A DNA stretch of 64,000 nt, taken from CAWAND01 sp963727915 (GTDB lineage Bacteria > Chloroflexota > Anaerolineae > Anaerolineales > E44-bin32). A program made the translations under genes and the position numbers. Shown here in pieces: positions 9,513 through 18,171 of the stretch; position 1 is the stretch's first letter; each line of letters starts with the position of its first letter. The notes under the pieces are model-generated. The model was not told the origin of the DNA, ran no database searches, and saw only the letters and a list, made by a program, of their open reading frames with translations. The stretch lies in contig CAVSID010000001.1 in assembly GCA_963727915.1 (NCBI GenBank), forward strand, positions 930,001 to 994,000. Direction: 5' to 3'.

Positions 9513-9583
9513 GACCCTGGCTCATCGAACGCTGCGGCCTGCACTCCACTACGCTCACACTGAACCCGCGCCAGGGTTTTTTC
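9513..9583 (+). ncRNA. Candidate small RNA with intrinsic terminator
   Basis: A short transcript is predicted between the promoter at 9479-9507 and a terminator. CCCTGGC (9515-9521) pairs with GCCAGGG (9570-9576) and is followed by TTTTTT (9577-9582). The enclosed loop of 48 nt has no start codon with a ribosome-binding site. The next gene is on the opposite strand, so this is not a leader. Homology to a known RNA family is not recognised. Confidence 0.4.
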
Positions 9584-9615
9584 TTTGAGGGGCGGCAAGT
9601 GCAAGATAGCCATCA

Positions 9616-9650
9616 AACGTGCGGTGGGTGCCCACCGCACGTTGCTTTTC
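9616..9650. terminator. Strong hairpin terminator between convergent units
   Basis: AACGTGCGGTGGG (9616-9628) pairs perfectly over 13 bp with CCCACCGCACGTT (9631-9643). GCTTTT follows on the plus strand. It lies 31 bases beyond the kbl stop and probably stops transcription from both sides. Confidence 0.7.
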
Positions 9651-9673
9651 CCCTGGCCTAGTCAGGCCGTTTC

Positions 9674-10878
9674 TCAAATCACGGAAAGGCTTTTGCCCAC
9701 ATCGGAGAAGGCGTTCAAGCCCTGTTCAAGATCATCTGGGCTGTGGGCGGCAGAGATCATCACCCAAATCCGGGCTTTGCCCTTGGGGACAGTCGGGTAG
9801 CCGATAGCCATGGCAAAGACCCCGGCGTCGAAGAGTTTGCGGCTGAACTCCTGGGCCAAGCGGAGCCTCGCCGAGCATGATCGGCGTGATGGGGGTGGTG
9901 CTTGACCCGATATCAAATCCCAGTGCCCTCATTTCGGACTTGAAGGTCTCGGTGTTCTCCCAAAGGCGATCGACCAGTTCGGTGGATCCCTCAAGCAGGT
10001 CGACGGCGGCTAGGCAAGCGGCGACGTCGGGGACGGTCATGGCTGATGAGAACAGGAATGGGCGGCCGCGCTGCTTGAGCCACTCAACGATGCGGGAGGA
10101 GCCGGCCACAACGCCGCCAACCACACCGAAGGCTTTGGACAGCGTGCCCACCTCGACATCCACTTTTCCGTGAAGCCCGAAATGGTCGACAATTCCCCGC
10201 CCGCCTTTTCCGAGCACGCCTTCGCCGTGCGCGTCATCCACCATTAGCAAGTAGCCATACGAGTCTGCCACCTCGTACAACCGATCCAACGGAGCGACAT
10301 CGCCATCCATGCTGAACACGCCATCGGTGATAATCATCGCCCGCTGGATAGCCTTCCCCCTTGTGGGCTTCGATTTGCCGCTTGAGGTCATCCGGGTCGG
10401 CATGCGCGAAGCGAATGATCGTGGCCCCCGAAAGGCGAGAACCGTCGATGATGCTGGCGTGGTTGAGTTCATCGGAGTAGATCACATCCTGCTTGCCGAC
10501 CAGGGCCGGAATTGTGCCCAGGTTGGCGTTGAATCCGGATTGAAAGGTGATCGCCGCTTCGACTCCCTTGAAGGCCGCCAGACGGATTTCAAGCTGCCGG
10601 TGCAGATCCATCGTGCCGGCGATAGTGCGCACGGCGCCGGGACCGACGCCGTAGGTCGCCATCGCTTGGGTGGCTGCCGCCACCAGCTGCGGGTGGTTGG
10701 CCAGGCCCAAGTAGTTGTTGGAGCAGAAATTCAGCACCGACTTCCCGTCGACGGTCAACCAGGCGCCCTGAGGCGAACTGAGGGAGCGGATTGTGTTGTA
10801 AAGCCCCGAGTCCTTCAAAGCTTTGAGCTCGTCCTCGATCCACTGTGTCTTGGCGGACGCTCCCGCTTTTTCAGCCAT
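9674..10878 (-). CDS. kbl: Glycine C-acetyltransferase (2-amino-3-ketobutyrate CoA ligase), two apparent frameshifts
   Basis: The joined product is about 400 residues, the usual Kbl length, starting 'MAEKAGASAKTQW' at 10878. Family signatures are 'LNFCSNNYLGLANHP', 'FQSGFNANLG', 'VDDAHGEGVLG' and the PLP-binding Lys in 'GTLSKAFG'. The enzyme condenses glycine with acetyl-CoA, or cleaves 2-amino-3-ketobutyrate from threonine breakdown. It belongs to the alpha-oxoamine synthases; 8-amino-7-oxononanoate synthase (BioF) is an alternative, but 'FCSNNYLGLA' favours Kbl. Frame changes near 10360 and 9865. The start overlaps the stop of the GIY-YIG gene by 8 bases, and no threonine dehydrogenase is adjacent. 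Confidence 0.88.
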
Positions 10879-11161
10879 GCAAAGCCTCTTTTCCTGACGT
10901 GGATGGTGGTTCAATCTGGGACCGAATCAGCTTGAGCTTGGCCCGGCGGGAGCGGGACTTGATCGCCCGCTCACGGCGCATGGCTGTCGATCGGTCGTCT
11001 TGGGGTTCGAGGTACACCAGCTTGAGTGGGCGCCGGGATCGCGTGTATCGGGCCCCGCGTCCGGCGTTGTGTTCCTTGAGCCTGCGTTCGGGGTCAGTCG
11101 TCCAGCCCGTGTAGAAGCTGCCATCAGAGCATTCCAGGATGTAGCAATAGCATTCCGTCAC
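10871..11161 (-). CDS. GIY-YIG domain protein (UPF0213/YhbQ-like)
   Basis: 96 residues from GTG 11161; the frame stays open upstream through an unrelated gene. 'CYCYILECSDGSFYTGWT' matches the GIY-YIG motif in the divergent form of small stand-alone proteins. The conserved Arg is in 'DPERRLKEHNAG', and 'RYTRSRRPLKLVYLE' carries the following strand. The Glu metal ligand lies in 'AMRRERAIKS'. These are single-domain putative nucleases of unresolved biological role. The gene overlaps kbl by 8 bases, suggesting coupled translation in the leftward operon. Confidence 0.85.
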   Translation of the reverse strand: MTECYCYILECSDGSFYTGWTTDPERRLKEHNAGRGARYTRSRRPLKLVYLEPQDDRSTAMRRERAIKSRSRRAKLKLIRSQIEPPSTSGKEALHG

Positions 11162-11195
11162 ACGGCCATTATAGCGCCAGCGGCCAGTCGTGCTT

Positions 11196-12175
11196 TCAGC
11201 CCTCGTCCCCGTCGGGAGGGCGTCTTGGGCCAAAACCCAACAGGTTGCCCAGGATGCCCCGGTTTGGCGGCAAGGCGTCTCCACTGGATTTGGGCTGGTT
11301 TGCCAGGCGAACCTCCATCCAGTCATCGCGCGCCTCAAGGGCTTGATCGACGAGAGAGCTGAGCTGTTCGCTGGTCTCGGCCCGGAGGGCGGTTTCGATG
11401 CGTCGCCGCCTGCGCTGCAAGGCTGTCGAGCTGCGCCAAAAGGCTCGTCCGTTGACTCCACAGAATGTCGCTCAGCTGCTGACCCCGCTGCAAGGCGTGG
11501 TCGACGTAGGCCGCAAACGGACGGCCGGCCAGCCGTTGGACGTTGCCCCAGCCCGGGGTGGCGGCCAATGTGCTGCAGCAACATAAGCCCCAACAGGGAA
11601 GGCAAGAGTTCCACGGCGGCCAGAACGTACTCGAGCTCGGCGGGGTCGATGAAGAAGGGCGAAGCCCCAAGCGCCTCGGCAAGCGACAGCGCCAGCTCAA
11701 TAGCTGCTTCTGGGGTTTCGGGAGGGATCGCCAGCCCGATGGATCCGCCTCGGAACAGGTCGGGGTCGGCCGTCGACGGGGCTTGTGGGGCCTGGAGCCC
11801 CTCGGCGGACACCACCGGGATTCCTCGGATAATGCGCCCCGACTGATCGACCAGCCCCGAAAGCACCCCCGGGTCGTGGGCTTCAGGCGTCAGGTCTAGC
11901 AAGATCGCACCGGGTTTGAGCGCGTTGATCAGGTCATCCATCAACTCGGAAGCTTCCTTGTGCGGGGTGGCCAAGACCACCATATCGACCTCGCCGGCCG
12001 TCTTGCGCGGGTCGAGCACACGGCGTTCGAATGCGCCTGCCTCGAGGGCGGCAGCGGCGGCGGCTTTGTCTCTGTCGTAGCCGAAAACCGTTGGCGCATC
12101 GGCCGAGCGGCCCAAGGCGAGACCGATAGACGTGCCGAGTTGGCGCAATCCGACGATCAATATTCGTGGGGGCAT
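11196..12175 (-). CDS. Prephenate/arogenate dehydrogenase-like protein (two apparent frameshifts)
   Basis: Starts 'MPPRILIVGLRQLGTSIGLA' at 12175 after GAGGT, a Rossmann NAD(P) motif G-x-x-x-x-G-x-S/T. 'VLATPHKEASELMDDL' and 'GAILLDLT' follow the TyrA/6-phosphogluconate dehydrogenase-like order. The helical C-terminal domain contains 'DPAELEYVLAAVELLPSLLG'. The frame changes near 11590 and 11400; joined length is about 325 residues. TyrA makes the tyrosine precursor 4-hydroxyphenylpyruvate or arogenate. The catalytic His is not obvious and no other aromatic genes are adjacent, so the reaction is uncertain. Confidence 0.7.
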
Positions 12176-12183
12176 GATGGACC

Positions 12184-12699
12184 TCAGCTTTGATTGTCCG
12201 CCCGCTGCAGTCGGCGAAGCAGGCGGTCCGTCTCGGATGTCGGCTCGTTGGGATCGTCCTGATGGCGGCGAACAAGATCGATCAAGCGGCCGCTGGCACC
12301 CGTGTGTGCGAGAATCTCGGCACCCCATTGAGGGTGTTTCAGAGATACTGCCAGGGCGCTGCGCCAGCTGGAACCCTGCTCGTCGGCTGACGAGGCGGCC
12401 CACCCTGGAGCGATGGCCTGAGCCAACACAATGAAGACCCGCTCCCAGAGCCGGAGCGGGCGAAGGGTCTTGCCGATGTCGTGCAGCAGGGCGGCAGCTA
12501 GGAGATCGGGATCTCTTTCGCCCGATTCCACAAGCCTATCGAGGACGCGCAAGCTGTGGAGCTGGTCGGCAGCTGGGAGGCGCATGAACAAGGTCCGTTG
12601 CGCCTGCGTCAGGAATGGCCAAGTGCGCGCCAGGTCTTGGAGCTTGGCCCGGGCGCTTAAACTGCGAACGAACTGCGCCGTCCGATAGGTGAGGTTCAT
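12184..12699 (-). CDS. HD-domain phosphohydrolase
   Basis: 171 residues. 'ALLHDIGKTLRPL' near residue 70 provides the HD pair, and 'LKHPQWGAEILAHTG' and 'LVRRHQDDP' supply later metal ligands. The family hydrolyses phosphate esters, often nucleotides, but substrate cannot be told. The start is 1 base after the upstream protease stop, and the TyrA-like gene begins 8 bases downstream, so all are in one operon. Confidence 0.85.
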   Translation of the reverse strand: MNLTYRTAQFVRSLSARAKLQDLARTWPFLTQAQRTLFMRLPAADQLHSLRVLDRLVESGERDPDLLAAALLHDIGKTLRPLRLWERVFIVLAQAIAPGWAASSADEQGSSWRSALAVSLKHPQWGAEILAHTGASGRLIDLVRRHQDDPNEPTSETDRLLRRLQRADNQS

Positions 12700-12700
12700 C

Positions 12701-13347
12701 TTACAGAATGAGCAAACGAAACACCTGTTGCGTGGGCCAGCCTATCAATGTCCCCAGGACATCCAGCCCAACCAATGGTGCCAAGAAAACCAGTGCCAAA
12801 AGAAGCAGCGGACCGTAGGGGCGGAGCTGGTACAGGGTGGACCGGGCTTCAGGCGGCAGGAAATACTCAAGCACCTTCTCGCCGTCGAGCGGGGAGATGG
12901 GGATAAGGTTGAAGAAGAGCAGGATCAGGTTGATGAAAATAAACTCGGTCAAGAAGCTGAAGCGGACGGCAGAGAATGCGCCCGGGGCCAACAAATGGAT
13001 CGAGCAATCCCATGCGGAAGGGGATGGCTGCCAGGATGGCCAACAGCAGATTGGAGAGCCGGGCCGGCGATCGAGACCAGCATGGTCCCAGCGGGTGTTC
13101 GGCGCTCCAGAGCGTAGGGATTGATGGTTACCGGACGCGCCCATCCGAAGCCAGTGGCGAGGATCAGGAGCGAGCCCAGCGGGTCCAGATGAGTCAGCGG
13201 GTTCAGGGTCAGGCGGCCGTTGAGGCGCGGCGTGTCGTCGCCCAGTTCGTCCGCCGACCATGCATGGGCGAATTCGTGGACCGGCGAGGGCGATAACGAG
13301 GATGATGAGTCTGGAGATGAACGTTGGAAGGTCCAGCCGACGAACAT
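12701..13347 (-). CDS. Site-2 protease family (M50) membrane metalloprotease (about three apparent frameshifts)
   Basis: Start 'MFVGWTFQ' at 13347. The zinc motif is 'HEFAHAW' (HExxH form), followed by 'GDDTPRLNGRLTLNPLTHLDPLGSL', which is characteristic of short S2P-like proteases. The second metal site is 'NLIPISPLDGEKVLEYFLP' (NPxPxDG form). Several TM helices are seen, including 'FLTEFIFINLILLFF' and 'GPLLLLALVFLAPLVG'. The frame changes near 13320, 13290 and 13060. Length about 215 residues agrees with the family. It heads a five-gene leftward operon. It may cleave membrane substrates, but none is known. Confidence 0.85.
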
Positions 13348-13353
13348 GCGGCG

Positions 13354-13359
13354 ATTATA
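13354..13359 (-). promoter_or_regulatory. -10 box TATAAT (minus strand), 6 nt before the M50 start
   Basis: ATTATA on the plus strand reads TATAAT on the minus strand. Six bases separate it from the ATG at 13347, so a leaderless mRNA is predicted. It is divergent from the plus-strand box at 13389. Confidence 0.55.
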
Positions 13360-13388
13360 CCATTGGGGTCTGTTGCGCCGGCGAATGG

Positions 13389-13394
13389 TATAAT
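13389..13394 (+). promoter_or_regulatory. -10 box TATAAT for DUF951/glycosyltransferase operon
   Basis: TATAAT lies 28 nt upstream of the ATG at 13423, with AGGAG at 13410-13414 between them. Together with 13354-13359 it forms a compact divergent promoter pair. Confidence 0.55.
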
Positions 13395-13422
13395 CTCGCC
13401 GGTTGGCTCAGGAGTGCCCCCC

Positions 13423-13632
13423 ATGCTCCCAGAGATGCAAATGAACGATGTCGTTCGGTTGCGAAAGCCCCATCCATGTGGGAGCACCGATTGGACAGTC
13501 GTGCGTCTCGGAGCCGACATTGGCCTGAAATGCCTCGGATGCGGCCGTCGGATCCTTCTCTCGCGACGCGAGGTCGCACGACGCATGAAGAAGTACGTCC
13601 ATCAGGAAGGATCACAACCATCGGATGAGTGA
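13423..13632 (+). CDS. DUF951 small protein
   Basis: 69 residues from the ATG at 13423, with AGGAG 8 nt upstream. The core 'NDVVRLRKPHPCGSTDWTVV' and 'DIGLKCLGCGRRILLSRREV' match DUF951, a family of about 65 residues with a C...C-x2-C pattern suggesting a zinc ribbon. Function is unknown; in many bacteria the gene neighbours ychF, which is instead 45 kb away here. The stop overlaps the next gene's start by 8 bases (ATGAGTGA), implying coupled translation with the glycosyltransferase. Confidence 0.85.
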   Translation: MLPEMQMNDVVRLRKPHPCGSTDWTVVRLGADIGLKCLGCGRRILLSRREVARRMKKYVHQEGSQPSDE

Positions 13633-14795
13633 TCGAAGACGCGTTCTGTTCTTGTTTTCCGACACCGGCGGTGGCCATCGAAGCGCCGCCGAAGCCATCA
13701 TCGAGGCGCTGGAAACGCACTTCCCCGGCAAGGTCCAACCAGACCTGGTAGACGTGTTGAAGGACTACGCTCCGCGCCCGCTCGACCATCTTCCGGAGGC
13801 CTATCCGCAGCATGGTCAAGGTCCCCAAGGCATGGGAACTGGGGTACAAGCTTTTCGATGGGCATCTTCGAGGCCGGGCGCTGACGGCAGCTTTCTGGCC
13901 GTATGTTCGCTCGGCGGCCCGGCGGGTAGTCTCGGAGCATCCGGCAGACATGATCGTCTCCGTTCACCCCCTCTTGACCTGGCCGGTCATCAAGGCTTTG
14001 CCGGCCGATCGCCCCCCGTTCATGGTCGTCGTCACCGATCTCGTCTCGGTCCATGCCCTCTGGTACAACGTCGAAGTTGACACCTATGTTGTGGCCACAC
14101 CTGAAGCGCGCGCCAAGGCCATTGAAATGGGCCTGCCCGAATCGCGTGTCTCAGTGGTCGGGCTTCCGGTGGCTGATCGGTTCTGCCGGCCGGGAGCCGA
14201 TCCGATGCAGGCGCGCCAGCGCCTGGGGTGGCCGCTGGACCGCCCGATGGTCCTGGTGATCGGGGGAAGCGAGGGCATGGGGCCGGTGTTCGACACGGCC
14301 CGGGCGATCGCCCGCCAGCCTGGCCAGTTTGGGCTTGCCGTGGTGGCGGGGCGCAACCACCGGTTGAAGGCCCGCCTTGAGGCAGCAACGTGGGAGGTGC
14401 CCACATTTGTCTATGGCTTTGTGACGTATATGCCGGAATTGATGCAAGCTGCAAGCTTGCTGGTGACCAAAGCTGGGCCGGGAACGATTACCGAAGCCCT
14501 GAACGCGGGGTTGCCAATGGTCCTCTACAGCCGCCTGCCGGGGCAGGAGGAAGGCAACGTCGATTATGTAGTGGATAAGGGGGTGGGCGTTTGGGCGCCC
14601 GGGCCCGAGCCCTCTGCGGCAGCGGTCGCAGACTGGTTGCACCGGCCACAAGACATAGAAAAGGCCTCAGCCATCTGCAGAGAAATCGCCAGACCGGCTG
14701 CGGCTCGGCATATCGCTGAATTGATCGTAGGGAACCTGGACTCCCCGAACGGTGCTTCGCGTCAGGGGATTTCCCCATCTTCGGCAAGAGCCTGA
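13625..14795 (+). CDS. MGDG synthase-like glycosyltransferase, GT28 family (one apparent frameshift)
   Basis: About 389 residues when joined. The N-terminus 'RVLFLFSDTGGGHRSAAEAI' is the MGDG-synthase N-domain acceptor motif. 'VSVHPLLTWPVIKAL' and 'VVVTDLVSVHALWYN' continue it. The C-terminal GT-B half has 'VLVIGGSEGMGPV' and 'LLVTKAGPGTITEALNAGLPMV', the UDP-sugar-binding Glu-containing loop. It likely transfers a hexose from a UDP-sugar to diacylglycerol, making membrane glycolipid. Frame changes near 13805. MurG is excluded by the N-domain. Cotranscribed with DUF951. Confidence 0.85.
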
Positions 14796-14825
14796 GGTGT
14801 TTACGCCAGAGGCAGCCGCCGCGTC

Positions 14826-14969
14826 CTAAATGTTCGCCACGATGTTGCTGAACATGTTCCCGACTCCAGCGCCGAAGAGTGCCATGACCACGATCACCGC
14901 GATCCCTACAAGCAAGATAATCATGGCGTACTCAACCAGGCCCTGGCCTCGGGGAGATAAAATGATCAT
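14826..14969 (-). CDS. Flp/Fap-type pilin subunit
   Basis: About 47 residues from the ATG at 14969; an in-frame extension to 15041 exists but has no clear ribosome-binding site. 'SPRGQGLVEYAMIILLVG' gives the prepilin-peptidase site (G before QGLVEYA, with Glu at +5 and Tyr). A TM helix 'IILLVGIAVIVVMALFGAGV' follows. Mature Flp pilins build tight-adherence (Tad) pili. No tad, cpa or prepilin peptidase gene is nearby, so assembly proteins must be encoded elsewhere. Confidence 0.8.
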   Translation of the reverse strand: MIILSPRGQGLVEYAMIILLVGIAVIVVMALFGAGVGNMFSNIVANI

Positions 14970-15119
14970 AAAGACCCCGCAGGCACTAAATGAATTCACC
15001 AAATGACACTCCCAGTATAGGGGAGATTGGCTTGGGATCAATAGCTCCGGGGCTGGATAAGCCTGTGTGTAACGAAACTGTAAGGTACCCGCAAGCTAAT
15101 TCCGGCCGTGGCTGAGCCG

Positions 15120-15495
15120 ATGCACAAGCTGATGGTCATCTTCCACTTAACCAGTGACATGAGCGGGTTGGAACAGCAGTGGAGTGAGACCTTTGTGGCT
15201 CAGGCCGAGCAGGATGCCCGGGCTGCGCCGGGTCGCCGTGAGCAGGGTGCACGGCCGTTTGGTTGAACGAACGCGGATCCACCTCATCCACGAATTCTTC
15301 TTCGAAGACGAATCGGCCCTGCAGCGTGCGCTTGCCTCCCCCGAAGGGCAAGCCGCCGGTCAGGCCCTGATGCGATTTGCATCCCAGGATGTCACCCTTG
15401 TGACGGCGGAACACCTGGAGGAGGCCCGGGGCGAGTCTGCGCCCGCAGCAGGCCTCGAGGGCTCGACGATCGAAGAGGGCGAGTGGCATGGCTAG
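15120..15495 (+). CDS. EthD-family protein (one apparent frameshift)
   Basis: Starts 'MHKLMVIFHLTSDMSGLEQQ' at 15120, continuing after a frame change near 15212 as 'MPGLRRVAVSRV'. 'HEFFFEDESALQRALASPEG' and 'VTLVTAE' complete a ferredoxin-like fold of the EthD dimeric alpha-beta barrel type. Joined length is about 124 residues. EthD proteins are small, often linked to degradative pathways, and biochemically poorly defined. A repetitive acidic C-terminal tail extends past the domain. Confidence 0.7.
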
Positions 15496-15549
15496 TCATG
15501 GCCACGTTGACAGCAGATCCTGCAACCACGTCGGGCCGCCGAGTCGGAG

Positions 15550-16047
15550 ATGGACATGCTCACGTCGAACGACTTGAGGACCTTCCTCCGGCTGCATGAC
15601 ATACGGGCCGAGATCGTGCGGCTGGGCGCCGAGACGCCCACGGTGCAGGCGGCGGCCCAGGCGTTGGGCGTGACGGCCGATGAGATCATCAAGTCGCTTG
15701 TGTTCGAGGTGGGGGAGGAACTCGTGCTGGTGGTGGCTGCCGGCCCGACGCGCGTCCAGGCCGCTCGCCTTGCTGCTCACTTAGAGGTCCCGACCCCGAC
15801 AGTGACTTTGGCCTCGCCCGCGAAAGTCACGCAAGCGACAGGCTACCCGGTAGGCGGGGTACCGCCCTTCGGACACTTGGCGCCACTCGAGACGATCCTC
15901 GATGCCAGCGTCCTTCGACATGAATGGGTATGGGGCGGTGGCGGGGACGCCGAGGCGTTGCTCAAAGTCCAGCCGGAGACGATCGTCCGCGTTTGCCGTG
16001 CCGAGGTCGTCGACCTTCAATCGCCGCTAGAGGGCCGGCGTGCGTGA
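15550..16047 (+). CDS. YbaK/EbsC-type aminoacyl-tRNA deacylase
   Basis: 165 residues. 'EIIKSLVFEVGEELVLVVAAG' contains the conserved Lys of the YbaK fold, and 'GYPVGGVPPFGH' the conserved GxxxGxxPxG loop. These proteins hydrolyse mischarged aminoacyl-tRNAs (for example Cys-tRNA-Pro) in trans. A second YbaK-like gene is at 39283-39754, differing strongly in sequence, so the two may act on different tRNAs. The stop overlaps the next gene start by 8 bases. Confidence 0.85.
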   Translation: MDMLTSNDLRTFLRLHDIRAEIVRLGAETPTVQAAAQALGVTADEIIKSLVFEVGEELVLVVAAGPTRVQAARLAAHLEVPTPTVTLASPAKVTQATGYPVGGVPPFGHLAPLETILDASVLRHEWVWGGGGDAEALLKVQPETIVRVCRAEVVDLQSPLEGRRA

Positions 16048-16795
16048 TCGAATGGACCTGCATCCCAGGAGGGGTCGTCCGAGACTGTGGCTTCTCGGCA
16101 CAGTCGCAGCCGCGGCCCTGGTGCTGGTGGCGGGCGTGGCGTTTCTGCGCTTTCAGCCGGCGGCGGGCCGCATGCTCCGCCTTCGCCAGTATTGGTCCGA
16201 TCCGCTCGCCCATCAGGCATGGACGGTCCATGCAGGTCAGTCGTGTGGCGACGCACCCTTCGTGATGCCGACCGATGGCTACATCGGGTTCTTCTGGCAG
16301 GATACTTTTCAGCTGGGGCATGTTCACCAGGGATTGGATATCTTTGAGCCAGCCGGCCCGAGCGGGCTCGGACAAACGCCCGTGGTGGCGGCCTATGATG
16401 GCTACCTTACACGTCTACCGGACTGGCATTCAGCCGTCATTGTGAGGGTGCCCAACGATCCGCTCCAGCCTGGGCGCCAGATTTGGCTCTACTACACACA
16501 CATGGCGGACGCCCAGGGGAGATCATTCATCGCCCCCGATTTCCCTCCGGGGACAAATGAGACCTTCGTTCCTGCAGGAGCACTTCTCGGCTACCAGGGA
16601 GACTATTCCGGCGACCCCAACAATCCGGTGGGAGTGCACCTTCATTTCTCTATCGTCCAGGACGATGGACAGGGTTCATTCAAGAATGAATTGGACGTGA
16701 GCAACACACTCGACCCATCGGCGTATCTGGGTATGCAGCTCGATGCGCGGCGGGTTGGGGACGGGGTGGCGGTCTGCCCCAGCCCGGGGGCATAA
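16040..16795 (+). CDS. Membrane-anchored M23-type peptidase
   Basis: 251 residues from GTG 16040. Residues about 17-37 form a TM/signal-anchor ('LLGTVAAAALVLVAGVAFL'). The extracytoplasmic domain resembles M23/LytM: 'HQGLDIFEP' holds the first zinc ligands in the H-x-G-x-D form, 'VVAAYDGYLT' is the following strand, and 'GVHLHFSI' gives the HxH pair. Such enzymes cleave peptidoglycan cross-bridges. A less usual central part, 'WLYYTHMADAQGRSFI', also matches the family ('YxHL'). Overlaps the YbaK gene by 8 bases. Confidence 0.82.
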   Translation: MRDRMDLHPRRGRPRLWLLGTVAAAALVLVAGVAFLRFQPAAGRMLRLRQYWSDPLAHQAWTVHAGQSCGDAPFVMPTDGYIGFFWQDTFQLGHVHQGLDIFEPAGPSGLGQTPVVAAYDGYLTRLPDWHSAVIVRVPNDPLQPGRQIWLYYTHMADAQGRSFIAPDFPPGTNETFVPAGALLGYQGDYSGDPNNPVGVHLHFSIVQDDGQGSFKNELDVSNTLDPSAYLGMQLDARRVGDGVAVCPSPGA

Positions 16796-16838
16796 TCCTG
16801 ATCTAGCACAAGCCCTGCTCCCCCAGGCAGGAGGACAG

Positions 16839-17594
16839 ATGTCTGAATTCCAATCGAAAGTCGTCCTCGTCACCGGGGCCGGCCGGGGCATCGGACGAGC
16901 CCTTGCTCTGGGGTTCGCGCGGGCCGGCGCCAACATTGCCGCCAACGATCTGGCCCCCGATGGCCTGGATCGAACCGTGGAAGCCATTCGCGCCGAAGGC
17001 GGTACCGCCGAGGGGTATGCGGCCGATGTAGCCAATAAGATGCAGATTCAGAACATGATCCAAGACATCCGAGAAGCCTTCGGTCTGATCGATATTCTGA
17101 TCAACAACGCCGGCGTCGAACCCCACGCCAGCTTACTTGAGCTGGACGAGTATGACTGGGACCGTACGCTGGCCGTCAACCTGAAGGGACCCTTCCTCAC
17201 CATGCAGTCGGTGGGGCGGGTGATGGCCGACGAAGGCGGTGGGGTCATGGTAAACATCGCTTCCATCGCCGGAAGGTCCCATGGGCTCAAAGACCGCGCG
17301 GCCTATGTGGCTAGCAAGAGCGGTTTGATAGGCCTCACTCGGGAGGCGGCGCGCGAACTTGCCGGTCATGGGATCAGGGTAAACGCTGTGTGCCCCGGGG
17401 TCATCGAAACCGAGATGACGGCGAAGCTGCGCCAGGACGAAGCCATGATGGCGCGCTGGCTGGCGGACATCCCGCAGGCCCGACTGGGTCGGACGGAAGA
17501 TGTGGTCGGCATGGTGATGTTTCTGTGCTCTGACGCGGCGGCCTACGTCACCGGCCAGGCGATCAACGTGGACGGCGGTAAGGTGATGAACTAG
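16839..17594 (+). CDS. Short-chain dehydrogenase/reductase (FabG-like)
   Basis: 251 residues from the ATG at 16839, preceded by GGAGG. The classical SDR signatures are clear: 'TGAGRGIG' near residue 13, 'NNAG' near 90, catalytic Ser in 'NIASIAG' and 'YVASK' near 155, and the C-terminal 'GQAINVDGGKVMN'. It probably reduces a 3-oxo group using NAD(P)H. It could be a fatty-acid FabG or a general SDR; the neighbouring crotonases suggest acyl-CoA metabolism, but no acyl carrier gene is close. Confidence 0.9.
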   Translation: MSEFQSKVVLVTGAGRGIGRALALGFARAGANIAANDLAPDGLDRTVEAIRAEGGTAEGYAADVANKMQIQNMIQDIREAFGLIDILINNAGVEPHASLLELDEYDWDRTLAVNLKGPFLTMQSVGRVMADEGGGVMVNIASIAGRSHGLKDRAAYVASKSGLIGLTREAARELAGHGIRVNAVCPGVIETEMTAKLRQDEAMMARWLADIPQARLGRTEDVVGMVMFLCSDAAAYVTGQAINVDGGKVMN

Positions 17595-17659
17595 GGGGAC
17601 GTGCTCGCCATCTGGCGGCCGCATGGGTCGAGCCATACCAAGGAGAAGGAGTTGGGCAG

Positions 17660-18142
17660 ATGCAGCAGGCGAAGGATCCTCTGGCCCGGTACCGGGAAGA
17701 GCTGATCGGGCGATATTCCGAACAGGCTGATGCGCTGCGCGCCGCGATCCAGGCCTGGGACGCCGAAGGGCTTCGCCAGCCCCTGGCGCCTGGAGAATGG
17801 TCGCCGCATCAGATCCTGGCGCACGTAGCGGCCGCCGATTCGTTGGCCTTTCTGCCTCGCATCAAGCGAATTGCCAGCGAAGACCACCCTGACCTCACCA
17901 CCTGGGATGAAGGCGCTTGGATGGAGGAGAGCTATGACGCTGAGGAAGGCGGTGAGGCGTTGTTGGATGCCTTTAGGGCGGCTCGCATCGAGGGCCTTGA
18001 CTTCATTCGGGGGCTGTCTAACAATGAATGGGGCCGAATGGGTCGCCACCCATCCCAAGGAGACCGGACGCTGCAGTGGTGGCTTGAGTACAGCGTTTCC
18101 CATGTGGACGACCATCTGAACCAACTGAAGGCCACGGGCTGA
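17660..18142 (+). CDS. DinB-family protein
   Basis: 160 residues. 'GEWSPHQILAHVAAADS' and the C-terminal 'VSHVDDHLNQL' contain the three His metal ligands of the DinB/YfiT four-helix bundle. Family members include thiol transferases (bacillithiol, mycothiol) and many of unknown function. The start follows AAGGAGAAGGAG. A second DinB-like gene is at 34829-35317. Confidence 0.85.
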   Translation: MQQAKDPLARYREELIGRYSEQADALRAAIQAWDAEGLRQPLAPGEWSPHQILAHVAAADSLAFLPRIKRIASEDHPDLTTWDEGAWMEESYDAEEGGEALLDAFRAARIEGLDFIRGLSNNEWGRMGRHPSQGDRTLQWWLEYSVSHVDDHLNQLKATG

Positions 18143-18171
18143 CTTTCGCCCGACCAGTCAGGAGAGGGCCA

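Noticed and set aside
10871..12403. One 510-codon protein joining GIY-YIG and TyrA-like parts
   Set aside because: The fused frame passes through a region where the TyrA-like protein continues in other frames, and the GIY-YIG protein has its own GTG start; the join is a frameshift artefact.
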